A stretch of DNA of 64,000 bases from Candidatus Gastranaerophilales bacterium (GTDB lineage: Bacteria; Cyanobacteriota; Vampirovibrionia; Gastranaerophilales; Gastranaerophilaceae): positions 49,816 through 113,815 of the forward strand of contig CALUTO010000003.1 of assembly GCA_944323735.1 (NCBI GenBank), written 5' to 3'. Of this stretch, positions 53,046-62,613 are shown piece by piece (position 1 is the stretch's first letter; the number at the start of each line of letters is the position of its first letter). A program made the translations under genes and the position numbers. Under the pieces are notes generated by a model. That model searched no databases. It worked only from the letters and a program-made list of their open reading frames with translations, and was not told the origin of the DNA.

Positions 53046-53708
53046 ATGCTTATACAACGGGCTTTGAAACAAATTAAAGAGGATATAAAAACAATTTACG
53101 AAAAAGATCCTGCGGCCAATAATCTGCCGGAGGTTTTATTGTGCTATCCGGGGCTGCATGCTCTGATTGCGCATAGAATAGCACACAAGCTCAGATACTG
53201 GAAAATTCCTGTAATCCCCAGATTAATTTCTTACTGGAGCAGAATTTTCACGGGCATAGAAATTCATCCCGGTGCAACAATCGGACGAAGATTTTTTATC
53301 GACCACGGAATGGGGGTTGTCATCGGAGAGACAACAATTATTGGCGATGATGTTCTTATTTATCAGGGTGTGACGCTTGGCGGCACAGGAAAAGAACATG
53401 GGAAACGACATCCCACCATAGGTGACAATGTTATCATCGGTGCCGGAGCCAAAGTCCTCGGTAATCTGACAATAGGTTCAAATACAAGAATAGGTGCCGG
53501 CTCTGTTGTTGTAGATGATGTTCCTGAAAACAGCACAGTCGTAGGTGTTCCTGGAAGAGTTGTTCATCAGAAACTAATGGTTGGCGGTATATTAATGCAT
53601 AACAGAATTCCGGATCCTGTTAAATGTCAGCTAAACCGCCTTACATACGAAGTTCAGGAAATTAAAGATCACCTGAACCTGCAGACTACTACAAAAACAG
53701 ATTGTTAA
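53046..53708 (+). CDS. cysE: Serine O-acetyltransferase
   Basis: 220 residues, short (EpsC-type) form. N-terminal helical part ([20 protein letters not shown]) and a left-handed beta-helix with hexapeptide repeats: [60 protein letters not shown]. Catalytic His and Asp lie in FFIDHGMG and RHP. It produces O-acetylserine for the cysK product upstream, so the operon supplies cysteine; its link with tyrS is positional only. The tail after 190 has the usual region for regulatory complex formation but no clear terminal Ile (ends KTDC). Confidence 0.95.
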   Translation: MLIQRALKQIKEDIKTIYEKDPAANNLPEVLLCYPGLHALIAHRIAHKLRYWKIPVIPRLISYWSRIFTGIEIHPGATIGRRFFIDHGMGVVIGETTIIGDDVLIYQGVTLGGTGKEHGKRHPTIGDNVIIGAGAKVLGNLTIGSNTRIGAGSVVVDDVPENSTVVGVPGRVVHQKLMVGGILMHNRIPDPVKCQLNRLTYEVQEIKDHLNLQTTTKTDC

Positions 53709-53740
53709 TCTCTGACTACTTTTTTACCTGTTTATGCTTT

Positions 53741-53995
53741 TTACGCAACACGGTCAAAACCTGTTGAGAAAGCGTTATGTTCTTCATAACCGAGAAGTTT
53801 TGCAAGTGCTTCCATCATAATGTTGTTCTGATTTTGGATTACATCAGCTTTATTATTTAATTGAACAACATCGTTATGGATAGTCATCAATTTTTGCTCT
53901 GGTGTATAATCTCTGAATTTCATTTCCGCTCTAATCTGGTCTGCTGTCATATTTGTGTTTCCGTAACCGCCAATTCTTCCTGCTGCATTAATCAT
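53741..53995 (-). CDS. Small hypothetical protein, 84 residues
   Basis: Not recognised. It starts INAAGRIGGYGNTNMTADQI, a Gly/Asn-rich leader, followed by a helical region (EMKFRDYTPEQKLMTIHNDV, then VQLNNKADVIQNQNNIMMEA). The ATG at 53995 has AAGGAGGT 8 bases upstream; an in-frame GTG at 54013 lies inside that ribosome site, so it is rejected. The strong ribosome site suggests high expression. It lies downstream of the clpC terminator and may be read from its own promoter (minus TTGTTG/TATATT at 54040-54015). The N-terminus recalls the Asn-rich leaders of other lineage-specific proteins in the window. Confidence 0.7.
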   Translation of the reverse strand: MINAAGRIGGYGNTNMTADQIRAEMKFRDYTPEQKLMTIHNDVVQLNNKADVIQNQNNIMMEALAKLLGYEEHNAFSTGFDRVA

Positions 53996-54040
53996 AATAG
54001 TAACCTCCTTCACACTAATATATTATTTAAAACAACAAAG

Positions 54041-54068
54041 AGTCCGAAAATGTCTATTTTCGGACTCT
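54041..54068 (-). terminator. Terminator of clpC
   Basis: Perfect 12-bp stem (GAGTCCGAAAAT / ATTTTCGGACTC) with a 4-base loop, followed on the minus strand by TTTGTTGTTTT. It is 23 bases past the clpC stop. Confidence 0.8.
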
Positions 54069-54090
54069 GCTTAATATATTGTTACAAAAG

Positions 54091-56565
54091 TTAATTTGCC
54101 TGTGCAGCGGCTTCTCTGGGCTCATTGTGACCGACTTTTTCAAACACAATTTTCTTGTCCTCGAGCTTTGCTGCTATAACATCGCCCTCCTGATATTTGC
54201 CGTTCAGGATTTCTTCTGCAAGAGTATCCTCTATTTTCTTTTGTATAACACGTCTCAACGGTCTGGCACCATAAGCCTCTGAATAGCCTTCATCTGCGAG
54301 ATAGTCTTTAACTTCATCGCTGATTTCAATGCTAAAGTTGTGAGACTCTATACGTTTGAGCAAATCTTTAAACATTAGTTCAACAATTTGTCTGATTTCA
54401 GGCTTGCTCAGGTGAGAGAATACTATGATATCATCAATTCTGTTAAGGAATTCAGGTCTGAACGCCTTTTTCATTTCATCCATAACAGTATCTTTCAGGT
54501 GTTCATATTTGTCTTTGCCTTCATCGTCTCCGACTGAAAAGCCGAGTTTTGCTGTCGTGGCAATAGTGCTGGCACCTACGTTGCTTGTCATGATAATAAT
54601 AGTATTTTTGAAATTGATATGTCTGCCTTTCGCATCTGTCAGACGTCCGTCATCGAGGATTTGCAGCATTATGTTAAATACATCAGGATGTGCCTTTTCA
54701 ATTTCGTCAAACAGCACAACTGAATACGGTTTTTTACGAATTGTTTCAGTCAGATGACCGCCGTCATCGTATCCGACATATCCCGGAGGTGAACCAATGA
54801 GTTTTGCTGTTGAATGTTTTTCCATAAACTCTGACATGTCAACTCTGACCATATTATTCTCAGAGCCGAACACAGCTTCGGCAAGTGCTTTAGCCAGCTC
54901 AGTTTTACCTACACCGGTTGGACCGGCAAAAATAAAGCTGCCAATCGGTCTGTTCGGACTTTTCAAGCCGACTCTTGCTCTTCTTATGGCTTTTGCAATA
55001 GATACAACAGCCTGATCCTGTCCGATTACTCTGTTATGAAGAGTTTCTTCCAGTTTCAGTAGTCTTTCGCTTTCACCTTCTGTAATTTTTGTAGTAGGTA
55101 TGCCTGTCATAGTGCTTACAACCTCTGCGACATGTTCTGCCGTAACAACAGGTTTATTGGCATCGTGCTCGTCTTTCCATTTCTGGGAAAGTTCTCTTAT
55201 CTTGTCTTTGAGATCCGCTTCTTTGTCTCTCAGGTTTGAAGCGTGCTCAAATTCTTGATTTCTTATTGCATCTTCTTTTTGTTTAATTATGTTCTTTAAT
55301 TCTTTTTCCAGTTCTTTGCCCTCTGGCGGCAGCGAGCTGACATTCAGCCGCACTTTTGAACTGGCTTCATCTATGATATCAATAGCCTTGTCCGGTAAAA
55401 ATCTGTCTGTTATATATTTATCAGACAGAGCTACCGCTGCAATTATTGCCTCATCAGAAATTTGAAGTCTGTGGTGTTCTTCGTATTTTGGTTTCAGACC
55501 TCTTAATATTTCAATAGATTCATTCACAGAGGGCTGTTCAATAATTATAGGCTGGAAACGTCTTTCCAGTGCAGAGTCTTTTTCTACATGTTTTCTGTAT
55601 TCATCAAGTGTTGTTGCACCGATAACCTGAATTTCGCCTCTGGAAAGTGCCGGTTTCAGAATATTAGCAGCATCTATAGCCCCCTCTGCAGCACCCGCAC
55701 CAATCAGAGTATGCATTTCATCGATGACAAGAATGATATTTCCTGCCTGTCTGATTTCATCCATAATTTTTTTCAGACGTTCTTCAAATTCGCCCCTGTA
55801 TTTTGTACCGGCTACAAGCAAGCCCATATCAAGCTGAATAACTTTTTTACCTTCAAGAATATCAGGAACATCCGAATTGACAATTCTGGTTGCCAGTCCT
55901 TCAGCTACTGCGGTCTTTCCGACACCGGGTTCGCCTATCAAAACGGGGTTGTTTTTAGTTCTTCTTGCAAGAATTTGAATTACACGCTCAATTTCTTTTT
56001 CTCTGCCTACAACAGGGTCAAGTCTCTGCTCCTGGGCAGCCAGTGTGAGGTCTGTTCCAAATTCATCAAGACTCGGAGTTTTTGTTTTTCCGCCGGTTGC
56101 ACCTGCTGATGCAGTTGCCGGAGCAGGTTTTGTTTCACCCAGCATTTTGATAATGTTGCTTCTTACTTTATTGAGGTCTACACCGAGATTTTCAAGGACT
56201 CTTGCTGCAACACCTTCACCCTCTCTTATCAATCCGAGGAGCAAGTGTTCCGTACCTATATAGTTATGACCGAGTTGTCTTGCCTCATCCCATGACAACT
56301 CCAGAACCCTCTTTGCTCTGGGGGTAAACGGTATTTCAACCGCAACAAATCCCGAGCCTCTGCCTATAATTTTTTCTACCTCGGCTCTTGCGTCTTTGAG
56401 TGTTATTCCCATAGATTTCAGAGTTTTTGAAGCAACTCCCGTGCCTTCTCCTATTAGTCCGAGAAGCACCTGTTCCGTCCCGACAAAGTTATGACCGAGC
56501 CGTCTCGCTTCTTCCTGGGCAAGCATTATTACCTTAATTGCTTTTTCGGTAAAACGTTCAAACAT
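54091..56565 (-). CDS. clpC: ATP-dependent Clp protease ATP-binding subunit ClpC
   Basis: 824 residues. AAA+ unfoldase working with ClpP. Two Clp_N repeats ([20 protein letters not shown]... and [20 protein letters not shown]), first AAA domain with [13 protein letters not shown]alker A and a [11 protein letters not shown]alker B, a UVR motif ([19 protein letters not shown]) that separates ClpC from ClpA/ClpB, and the second AAA domain with [20 protein letters not shown] and [22 protein letters not shown] carries the pore loop; the ClpP-binding loop near GFSVGD is visible. It is monocistronic, with promoter not identified. AGGAGCTAATA precedes the ATG. Confidence 0.96.
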   Translation of the reverse strand: MFERFTEKAIKVIMLAQEEARRLGHNFVGTEQVLLGLIGEGTGVASKTLKSMGITLKDARAEVEKIIGRGSGFVAVEIPFTPRAKRVLELSWDEARQLGHNYIGTEHLLLGLIREGEGVAARVLENLGVDLNKVRSNIIKMLGETKPAPATASAGATGGKTKTPSLDEFGTDLTLAAQEQRLDPVVGREKEIERVIQILARRTKNNPVLIGEPGVGKTAVAEGLATRIVNSDVPDILEGKKVIQLDMGLLVAGTKYRGEFEERLKKIMDEIRQAGNIILVIDEMHTLIGAGAAEGAIDAANILKPALSRGEIQVIGATTLDEYRKHVEKDSALERRFQPIIIEQPSVNESIEILRGLKPKYEEHHRLQISDEAIIAAVALSDKYITDRFLPDKAIDIIDEASSKVRLNVSSLPPEGKELEKELKNIIKQKEDAIRNQEFEHASNLRDKEADLKDKIRELSQKWKDEHDANKPVVTAEHVAEVVSTMTGIPTTKITEGESERLLKLEETLHNRVIGQDQAVVSIAKAIRRARVGLKSPNRPIGSFIFAGPTGVGKTELAKALAEAVFGSENNMVRVDMSEFMEKHSTAKLIGSPPGYVGYDDGGHLTETIRKKPYSVVLFDEIEKAHPDVFNIMLQILDDGRLTDAKGRHINFKNTIIIMTSNVGASTIATTAKLGFSVGDDEGKDKYEHLKDTVMDEMKKAFRPEFLNRIDDIIVFSHLSKPEIRQIVELMFKDLLKRIESHNFSIEISDEVKDYLADEGYSEAYGARPLRRVIQKKIEDTLAEEILNGKYQEGDVIAAKLEDKKIVFEKVGHNEPREAAAQAN

Positions 56566-56628
56566 TATTAGCTCCTATTGATTATTTTTCTATCCTGCAT
56601 TTATTTTACATCATAATATACTAATGTT

Positions 56629-57309
56629 TCAAGCCAAATTTATCTCATTTAGCAGTTTTTTTGCCGGATAATAGCCGAAACCCGTTTCTATAGCCAGTTC
56701 GAGTGATTTTTTTGCGCTGTTGATATCGTGTTTGTGGAGGCTGCATTTTGCGCAAAGATAGTGTAATTCAGGATCAACATAGCATACATTTTTGGCTTTT
56801 TCCAGAAATACTCCGGCAAGGCTGTGGTAGTTATTGTTGACAAGCACTCTTGCAATAAACTTGTAGCTTTCTGAATTCGCTTTTGCAAACAAGTCTGCGC
56901 CGTTTATTATATTTTCTGCAAACTTAATCTGACCGGCTTTCAGGAGAGCATCAAGATCCATTTCCAAAAAACTTCTTATTTGAAAAAAAGCAGGCAGATG
57001 TATTACATACATTTCTATAAATTCAAGCAATGAGCGTCCCCACAGCACAGGCGGGCTGTCCGGTTCCAGTGAAAGCCAGAGTGCTTTTGTTTTTTCAAAT
57101 TTGCCTTCCAGCAGCAGGCATCTGCCGTATTCATAAAGCTGTCCTGTTTCTTTATAGATAAGAGCGGCATTTCTTATGTCATTTAATTTAAGATAAACTT
57201 TAGCGAGGAAAATTTTGTCCAAAAATTCGTTTGATGATGCGAGTTCGGATTTCAGATAATCATAATTTTTGTTTTTGTAGAATTCGTTAAAAAGTTCTTC
57301 TTTTTTCAT
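56629..57309 (-). CDS. TPR-like hypothetical protein
   Basis: 226 residues, soluble and helical with degenerate tetratricopeptide-like helix pairs (LAKVYLKLNDIRNAALIYKE, GRCLLLEGKFEKTKALWLSL, YHSLAGVFLEKAKNVCYVDP, LCAKCSLHKHDINSAKKSLE). There is no signal peptide or catalytic motif. The ATG overlaps the csrA stop by 4 bases, so it is the last gene of the 58.9-56.6 kb operon (exported TPR protein, fliW, csrA, this gene). It may be an adaptor in the CsrA switch or an unrelated passenger. Confidence 0.7.
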   Translation of the reverse strand: MKKEELFNEFYKNKNYDYLKSELASSNEFLDKIFLAKVYLKLNDIRNAALIYKETGQLYEYGRCLLLEGKFEKTKALWLSLEPDSPPVLWGRSLLEFIEMYVIHLPAFFQIRSFLEMDLDALLKAGQIKFAENIINGADLFAKANSESYKFIARVLVNNNYHSLAGVFLEKAKNVCYVDPELHYLCAKCSLHKHDINSAKKSLELAIETGFGYYPAKKLLNEINLA

Positions 57310-57590
57310 TTTATGATTTTAGCGGTAAATTTATCAAATCTCGGATTAGAAAAAGCTGCTGCCGGTTTATTTATGAGTCCCTGCAGTGCTGTTACTTCAT
57401 CGGTTGAAACCTTATTACTGTTAATATTTGCTGATTTTATTTCTCTATACAGTTCTTCCCTGTAAACAGAAACATTCTTCGGCGCATTTACCCCGATACG
57501 CACAGTGTTCGGATTTGCATCCAGAATTATAATTTCTATATTATCATTAACTATAATTTTTTCACCGATTTTTCTTGCCAGTACAAGCAT
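57306..57590 (-). CDS. csrA: Carbon storage regulator CsrA
   Basis: 94 residues; a typical CsrA core (1-60: MLVLARKIGEKIIVNDNIEI, then RIGVNAPKNVSVYREELYRE) with the RNA-binding Leu4/Arg44-type residues, plus an unusual C-terminal extension of about 33 residues (TDEVTALQGLINKPAAAFSN...). CsrA binds GGA motifs and represses translation. GGGAG lies about 7 bases before the ATG at 57590. It follows fliW by 19 bases; FliW sequesters CsrA, so the pair forms a partner switch. Whether the organism has flagella is not shown by this window. Confidence 0.93.
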   Translation of the reverse strand: MLVLARKIGEKIIVNDNIEIIILDANPNTVRIGVNAPKNVSVYREELYREIKSANINSNKVSTDEVTALQGLINKPAAAFSNPRFDKFTAKIIK

Positions 57591-57609
57591 TCTAAACTCC
57601 CTAAAACTC

Positions 57610-58059
57610 TTAACTGTTAACCGAAACCTGCTCATCTTTAAAGAGAGGGTATCTGACAGGATAGTTTGAATTTGACAGTATAATTTGCATACCTTCTCTG
57701 TTTGCAGCATTGATAATAATCGGTGCAAGTAAATTAATTGTAGATTTTCTCGGATTTGCATTCGGAATGCTTACGATATTAAGAGAAATAAGTGTTTCTA
57801 CTGTCGTTAGTTTTATTTTTTCAGCCGCTTCTGTTGGTATTTCAAACTGATAATCTATATCGAAAAAAGCAGGAGCAGTGACCGGAAAAGCTAAATTTTC
57901 GTCATCTACAGACTGCAGCCATTTGAACAACGAGTTTTCATTGTGTTCCACCAGTACGTAGCGGCTTAAGTGTTCGTAACCGATAATCGGCTCTACAAAC
58001 GTAAAAATAGTATCGTCCGATACTTCAATTTCTCCAAATTTTGTTGTGTTTATCCTCAT
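57610..58059 (-). CDS. fliW: Flagellar assembly factor FliW
   Basis: 149 residues. INTTKFGEIEVSDDTIFTFV and EPIIGYEHLSRYVLVE are the family start, followed by FKWLQSVDDENLAFPVTAPA, VETLISLNIVSIPNANPRKS, and NLLAPIIINAANREGMQII. FliW binds the CsrA dimer allosterically and, in flagellated bacteria, also flagellin, linking filament export to translation. No flagellin gene is within the window. The ATG has GAGGTAAAC upstream. Its position immediately before csrA is the usual order. Confidence 0.93.
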   Translation of the reverse strand: MRINTTKFGEIEVSDDTIFTFVEPIIGYEHLSRYVLVEHNENSLFKWLQSVDDENLAFPVTAPAFFDIDYQFEIPTEAAEKIKLTTVETLISLNIVSIPNANPRKSTINLLAPIIINAANREGMQIILSNSNYPVRYPLFKDEQVSVNS

Positions 58060-58090
58060 TTGTTTACCTCAACCCCGGAAATGCCAGACA

Positions 58091-58894
58091 TTAGTATGTC
58101 TGGCTGCTGTCAAATCCAAAATTAGCATTCATAGATGACATCATCATTGTTTGTATTAACTCGGGAGAAAGTTTTTGCTGGCCGTTCTGACTCATAAGAA
58201 GCATTGGCAGCCAGTTATTCTGCCCGTTATTGTTATTGCCCATAAGCATGTTCAACTGGGCAAGTTCATTTGACTGCTGCATCATCTGGGTATATGCTGC
58301 AGGGTCAATTTTGTTGTTTTGAGAATTAAGTCCCAGCGGATTTATTCCGAGTTTTGCAAGTGTTCTTACGGCTTCAGCTATTTCAGCGTCTGTAGGTTCA
58401 GATGCTTCTGATTTCAGCTGTTCATTTATTGCCTGTTTTTTTCTTTCAAGTTTTTTGAGGTTAATTTCTTTTTGTACTGACTTGCTGTAAAACTTATCAG
58501 AATTTATAAACTTATCAAGCTCTGTTGCTGTATCCGGTTTTTCCGGCTCTTTGCAGCCAGCATTGTCTTCGCCTTTCAGGCAGGCAATACCTCTTGTTGC
58601 ATGTTCAACAAGAACTTCGTTTGTGTTCAGGTCAATAACCTTGTTGTAGGCTTTTTGTGCTTCCTGTACATTTCCGAGCTGCGCAAAAGACAGTGCCTGA
58701 TAATAATAAGCTGCGGCATCAGAGGGATCCTCTTCCAGAATTGCAGTGATTTCCTGCAGGCAGCCCACATAATTTTTTGCTTTATATTTAGCAATAGCCG
58801 ATTTTATTGCGGCATTATCTGCCTGTGCCATGCCTGCACATAATGTTGTTGCTGCTACTGCAATTAAAACAAAATTTACAAATAATTTTTTCAA
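58091..58894 (-). CDS. Exported TPR protein with Asn/Gln/Met-rich tail
   Basis: 267 residues. The TTG start at 58894 has AGAGG 9 bases upstream and gives a signal peptide (KKLFVNFVLIAVAATTLCAG, cleavage after AQA). Residues 25-105 hold two TPR-like pairs (AAIKSAIAKYKAKNYVGCLQ, AAAYYYQALSFAQLGNVQEA). A Lys-rich helix follows, and a Met/Asn/Gln-rich tail (QQSNELAQLNMLMGNNNNGQ, NWLPMLLMSQNGQQKLS) likely to be disordered. It precedes fliW by about 30 bases and may be the operon's first gene, with its own promoter at 58927-58954. Function unknown. Confidence 0.75.
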   Translation of the reverse strand: MKKLFVNFVLIAVAATTLCAGMAQADNAAIKSAIAKYKAKNYVGCLQEITAILEEDPSDAAAYYYQALSFAQLGNVQEAQKAYNKVIDLNTNEVLVEHATRGIACLKGEDNAGCKEPEKPDTATELDKFINSDKFYSKSVQKEINLKKLERKKQAINEQLKSEASEPTDAEIAEAVRTLAKLGINPLGLNSQNNKIDPAAYTQMMQQSNELAQLNMLMGNNNNGQNNWLPMLLMSQNGQQKLSPELIQTMMMSSMNANFGFDSSQTY

Positions 58895-58926
58895 TTTCCT
58901 ATACCTCTATAATTCTGTTAATTCTT

Positions 58927-58954
58927 CCTATAATTTTATTTATAAAAAAGTCAA
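58927..58954 (-). promoter_or_regulatory. Promoter of the exported TPR-fliW-csrA operon
   Basis: On the minus strand TTGACT (58954-58949), 16-base spacer and TATAGG (58932-58927), about 33 bases before the TTG start at 58894. Confidence 0.6.
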
Positions 58955-59067
58955 CATACCTAACATCATGTTATATTATATATTATTATTTTTAATTTTG
59001 CCTAGTATATTTGAACTATTCTGGCTGCTGTTGCAAAAAAACTTCTGCAGTTTGTGTTTTTATTGTG

Positions 59068-60423
59068 TCAGCGGGTGTATATTTCGTTTACAATAGCATC
59101 TTCTAGTTTTTTTGCATCAAGAGACGAGTCCGGATAGTTTTGTATAAGTATGGCAAAACTATATTTGTTATTCGATTTTGCATCAACATATCCGGTTAAC
59201 ACACTGACGCCGCTGATTGTTCCTGTTTTTGCACGAACATTCTGGCTTATGTTTAGCAGTCTGTCGCTTAATGTGCCTTCTACTGGTTTTGCCATCAGTT
59301 TTTGAAATCCGTCAAAATCATTGTTTTTGTATATTTTATTCAATGCTTCGGTCATCCAGTCTGCTGTTATGAGGTCATTTCTCGATGCACCACTTCCGTC
59401 TGCTATAACCGGTTTTGTTTTTGTATTTATGTCTTTGTAATAGTTATTAAAGAAGTCAATACCTGCGGCTGTTGTGCCCTGAGAGTCAGAGAATTTTGCG
59501 CCGGAGGTTTTGAAAATCATTTCTGCATAGAGGTTGTTGCTGTCTTTTAATACTTTTGAAACAATTGTATCCAGCGGTTTGCTTACGTGTTCAAGGATTA
59601 GTTCCGTATGTTCCTGCATGGGTGCAACTTTTATTGTTCCTTTAGGAGAGATTTTTGCTGTTTTCAATGCAGACTGCAGTTGTGTTTTAAAATTTCTTTC
59701 AAGCTGGTTTATCGGAAGCTGAACTGTCAGCGGTGTTTTTATTGTGCCTTTCAGATAAACCATATCGCTCTGTATCCAGGGCTGGCGCACTATCCGGATA
59801 TTATTCTTATCTCCGTTTTTGAGCATATTTACAATTGTTATCTGATAATCGGATTTGTTTTTTATCTCGGGAAATGTATTGTTTTTTGATGGTTTTAGCG
59901 AAATATTTATGATATTTCCGTTTATTGTGAATGGCGAGTATTTCGGCAGATATTTGCTTGTGTCATCATCCCACATCCAGCCTGTACCCCACTGGGAATT
60001 GTCAATGACTGTCGGATCTATTACTACATCATTTACGTTTATTTTATATTTTGACTTTAGTTCTTTAAATAAATTTGTCAAATCTGATGTTGTCAAAGTC
60101 GGGTCGCCGCTTAATTTCAGGTATATATTATTGTTTTTATCTTTAAAAAGCTGTGTTCTGTACTGATAATCACCTCCGAGCTGGTCATAAGCAGCCGCCA
60201 TTGTGAATAATTTAAGAGCGGATGCAGGGTGCAGATATTTATTCTGATTGTATTCATACAAAACTTTTCCTGTTTTTGCATTTTTAACTGACACGGAGAT
60301 TGTAGCGGTTTCATCCAGCTGTGATTTTTTTATAATATTATCAAAATCCTTTGCGCCGGCAATCTGAGCCGTCAAAAACGACATTGTAATTGTTAAAATA
60401 AATAACTTTAAAAATTTATTCAT
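59068..60423 (-). CDS. dacB: D-alanyl-D-alanine carboxypeptidase/endopeptidase (PBP4, S13)
   Basis: 451 residues. Exported (signal KFLKLFILTITMSFLTAQIA) penicillin-binding protein of family S13, which trims or cleaves peptidoglycan cross-links. Motifs: SxxK as SALK (68-71) in LHPASALKLFTM, SxN within ADGSGASRNDLIT, and KTG in RAKTGTISG. LKLSGDPTLTTSDLTNL is the family's early strand. The protein is shorter than E. coli PBP4 only in the inserted domains. It overlaps the nitrilase-like gene by 8 bases, so it is co-transcribed with it and mtaB. Confidence 0.93.
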   Translation of the reverse strand: MNKFLKLFILTITMSFLTAQIAGAKDFDNIIKKSQLDETATISVSVKNAKTGKVLYEYNQNKYLHPASALKLFTMAAAYDQLGGDYQYRTQLFKDKNNNIYLKLSGDPTLTTSDLTNLFKELKSKYKINVNDVVIDPTVIDNSQWGTGWMWDDDTSKYLPKYSPFTINGNIINISLKPSKNNTFPEIKNKSDYQITIVNMLKNGDKNNIRIVRQPWIQSDMVYLKGTIKTPLTVQLPINQLERNFKTQLQSALKTAKISPKGTIKVAPMQEHTELILEHVSKPLDTIVSKVLKDSNNLYAEMIFKTSGAKFSDSQGTTAAGIDFFNNYYKDINTKTKPVIADGSGASRNDLITADWMTEALNKIYKNNDFDGFQKLMAKPVEGTLSDRLLNISQNVRAKTGTISGVSVLTGYVDAKSNNKYSFAILIQNYPDSSLDAKKLEDAIVNEIYTR

Positions 60424-61246
60424 ATAGTTTTATCTCCTTTATTTTAAATCCTGAAAAATCATTATCACGTCTGTCATCAAGAAGCGGAAAGTCTTTTCTC
60501 AGAGTTCTGAGTTTTTTTAAGTCAATCGCAAACTCAAGACATCCTTCTTCTTCTCCGGTTGTGTATTCAATATTTCCCCATGCGTCAGTAACAAGAGAGT
60601 GTCCGAGATTATACTCATCATCCTTTATCTTTCCGCACTGATCTGCAACTACCATACAGCACTGGTTTTCGATTGCTCTTGCTCTGTGCATAATAAGCCA
60701 GTGCTCAAGTTTATTTCTGTTCCAGGCTGCAGAATTGATAAAGATTTCAGCTCCGTGTCTGGAATATTCACGGTATATTTCCGGGAAACGTATGTCGTAA
60801 CAAATGCTCAGACCTGTTTTGAACCTGCCGGTGTCAATTAAAATCAGGGTATCTCCGGGTGTGATGTATTTGTTTTCTTCCGAACCTTTATGGGAAAAAA
60901 GGTGTATTTTATCGTATAGCGCAGAAATTTTCCCGTTTCTGTTGATAACCGGACTTGTGTTTCTGTATTCATCTTCTGATATTTTTCTTATAAAAGAACC
61001 GCCGAATACAACAGACTCAAAATCAACTGCCACATTACGCAGAAATTCTATCGTTTCACTGTATTCCACAGTTTCTGCAGACTCTTTGAAATGAGAGCAG
61101 CACCATCCTGTTGACCAAACTTCCGGAAATGTTATAAAATCATATTTTTTTCCGCAATAATGCGACAAAAGTTTCTCTACATTATTGAATGTAGCCCTTT
61201 TATTGCCTATAATCGCATTATTTTGAACAATTAAACCTTTAATCAT
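60416..61246 (-). CDS. Carbon-nitrogen hydrolase (omega-amidase-like)
   Basis: 276 residues, cytosolic nitrilase superfamily. The catalytic triad is visible: Glu42 in TFPEVWSTGW, Lys in SALYDKIHLFSHKG (about 118), and Cys in GLSICYDIRFPEIYREYS (about 153). The fold's NSAAWNRNKLEHWLIMHRAR follows. The size and CYDIRFPE pattern fit omega-amidase/YafV-type enzymes that deaminate alpha-ketoglutaramate, but related ureidopropionase-type activities cannot be excluded. It overlaps mtaB by 4 bases and dacB by 8, forming a tight three-gene operon with no evident shared pathway. Confidence 0.9.
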   Translation of the reverse strand: MIKGLIVQNNAIIGNKRATFNNVEKLLSHYCGKKYDFITFPEVWSTGWCCSHFKESAETVEYSETIEFLRNVAVDFESVVFGGSFIRKISEDEYRNTSPVINRNGKISALYDKIHLFSHKGSEENKYITPGDTLILIDTGRFKTGLSICYDIRFPEIYREYSRHGAEIFINSAAWNRNKLEHWLIMHRARAIENQCCMVVADQCGKIKDDEYNLGHSLVTDAWGNIEYTTGEEEGCLEFAIDLKKLRTLRKDFPLLDDRRDNDFSGFKIKEIKLYE

Positions 61247-62532
61247 CCCTCTATTATATTACAAAATAATTTGCCTGCCTCAAACTTAACAATTCTGACT
61301 TTTTGAATTGTATTGCACAGCGTTTTGTCAGTGCATTCAAGATATACATTCAAATAATTTTTTGTAACACCCTTCAGCAGGCCTGTTTTTCTGTCGGGAT
61401 TTTTCTCCACAAGAACTTCCGCTGTTTGTCCGATATTTTTTTCTGCAAAAGTGTCAAATTTTTGCTTTGCAAGCTTATGGAGTATATCTGCACGTTTCTT
61501 TTTCTCATTCATTTCAACATGTCCGCTTAGCAATGCTGCCTTTGTATTTTTTCTTAATGAATAAGGGAAAACATGTATGTTTGAGAGTTCCATTTTTTTT
61601 AAATTTTCAAGGGTAACAAGAAAATCTTCATCTGTTTCACCGGGGAACCCGACTATTATATCTGTGCCGGTAAAAGGATTTTTAAATACGGTATTTATTT
61701 TGTTAAGCAGGTCTGTGCAGTTCTCTGCGCTGTATTTCCTGTTCATTGCTTCAAGTATTTTTGTGTTCACGGACTGCAGGGAGAGATGAAAGTGAGGACA
61801 AAATTTTTTGGAATGCGCAAGAAATTCCAGAAGTTCATCTGTAATTTCAAGAGGATTTAATGACCCGAGCCTGTAGCGAGAAATGTCTGTTTTTTCAATT
61901 TCCTCCAGCAAATTTTTCAGACACAGACCTCTATCCTCGCCCCATTGTCCGATATGTATACCGGTCAAAACCACTTCTTTTAATCCGTTTTCAATATAAA
62001 TTTCAAGCTGCTTAATTATATTTTCAACACTATTGCTTCTGCTTATTCCTCTGGCAAGAGGGATTGTGCAATAGGAGCAATAGTTGTTGCAGCCGTCTTG
62101 AATTTTCAGGTAGCCTCTTGTTTTTTTATAATTATAAACAAACCGGTTATTGAATTTCTTAACCGTGAATATGTCCTTAACACGTGATGTCTTTGTTTCA
62201 AGCAGTTCAACTATTTCGAATTTGTCATCATTACCTGCAATAATATCTATATATTCAGGCTTGTCAGCAATGTTTCCTGTCAGCTGTGCACTGCAGCCGG
62301 TAAACACTGTTATAATTTCAGGTTTTTGTTTTTTTGCATGTCTCAATATTCTCTGTGTTTCTATATCTGCATTTTCTGTAACACTGCAGGAATTTAATAT
62401 AAAAATATCAGAATTTTCAACATTTCGAACCTGAGTATATCCTGCACCGGTAAGCTTTTCTGTCATAACTGCGGATTCAAGCTGATTAGCCTTACACCCC
62501 AGTGTTTTTATAAAAAATTTTAAATTCTTCAT
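61243..62532 (-). CDS. mtaB: tRNA t6A37 methylthiotransferase MtaB
   Basis: 429 residues. Adds a methylthio group to t6A37 of tRNA using two [4Fe-4S] clusters and SAM. N-terminal UPF0004 domain with Cys13 (TLGCKANQLES), Cys49 (NSCSVTENAD) and Cys80 (TGCSAQ); radical SAM cluster Cys148, Cys152, Cys155 in QDGCNNYCSYCTIPLARG; and a C-terminal TRAM-like domain after about 370. The start FFIKTLGCKANQ and GTDIIVGFPGETDEDF are MtaB-like rather than MiaB- or RimO-like. There is no clear ribosome site before the ATG (AT-rich). It is the first gene of the operon with the nitrilase-like gene and dacB. Confidence 0.94.
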   Translation of the reverse strand: MKNLKFFIKTLGCKANQLESAVMTEKLTGAGYTQVRNVENSDIFILNSCSVTENADIETQRILRHAKKQKPEIITVFTGCSAQLTGNIADKPEYIDIIAGNDDKFEIVELLETKTSRVKDIFTVKKFNNRFVYNYKKTRGYLKIQDGCNNYCSYCTIPLARGISRSNSVENIIKQLEIYIENGLKEVVLTGIHIGQWGEDRGLCLKNLLEEIEKTDISRYRLGSLNPLEITDELLEFLAHSKKFCPHFHLSLQSVNTKILEAMNRKYSAENCTDLLNKINTVFKNPFTGTDIIVGFPGETDEDFLVTLENLKKMELSNIHVFPYSLRKNTKAALLSGHVEMNEKKKRADILHKLAKQKFDTFAEKNIGQTAEVLVEKNPDRKTGLLKGVTKNYLNVYLECTDKTLCNTIQKVRIVKFEAGKLFCNIIEG

Positions 62533-62561
62533 GTAAAAAAAATTAACATAAAAATTTTAAG

Positions 62562-62590
62562 TTAACAAAATTTTTTTTCTGTTGTATAAT
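62562..62590 (+). promoter_or_regulatory. Promoter of the 62614 gene
   Basis: TTAACA (62562-62567), 17-base spacer, TATAAT (62585-62590), about 23 bases before the ATG at 62614. It is divergent from mtaB. Confidence 0.6.
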
Positions 62591-62613
62591 GAAAATATAG
62601 GGAATAAATTGGC

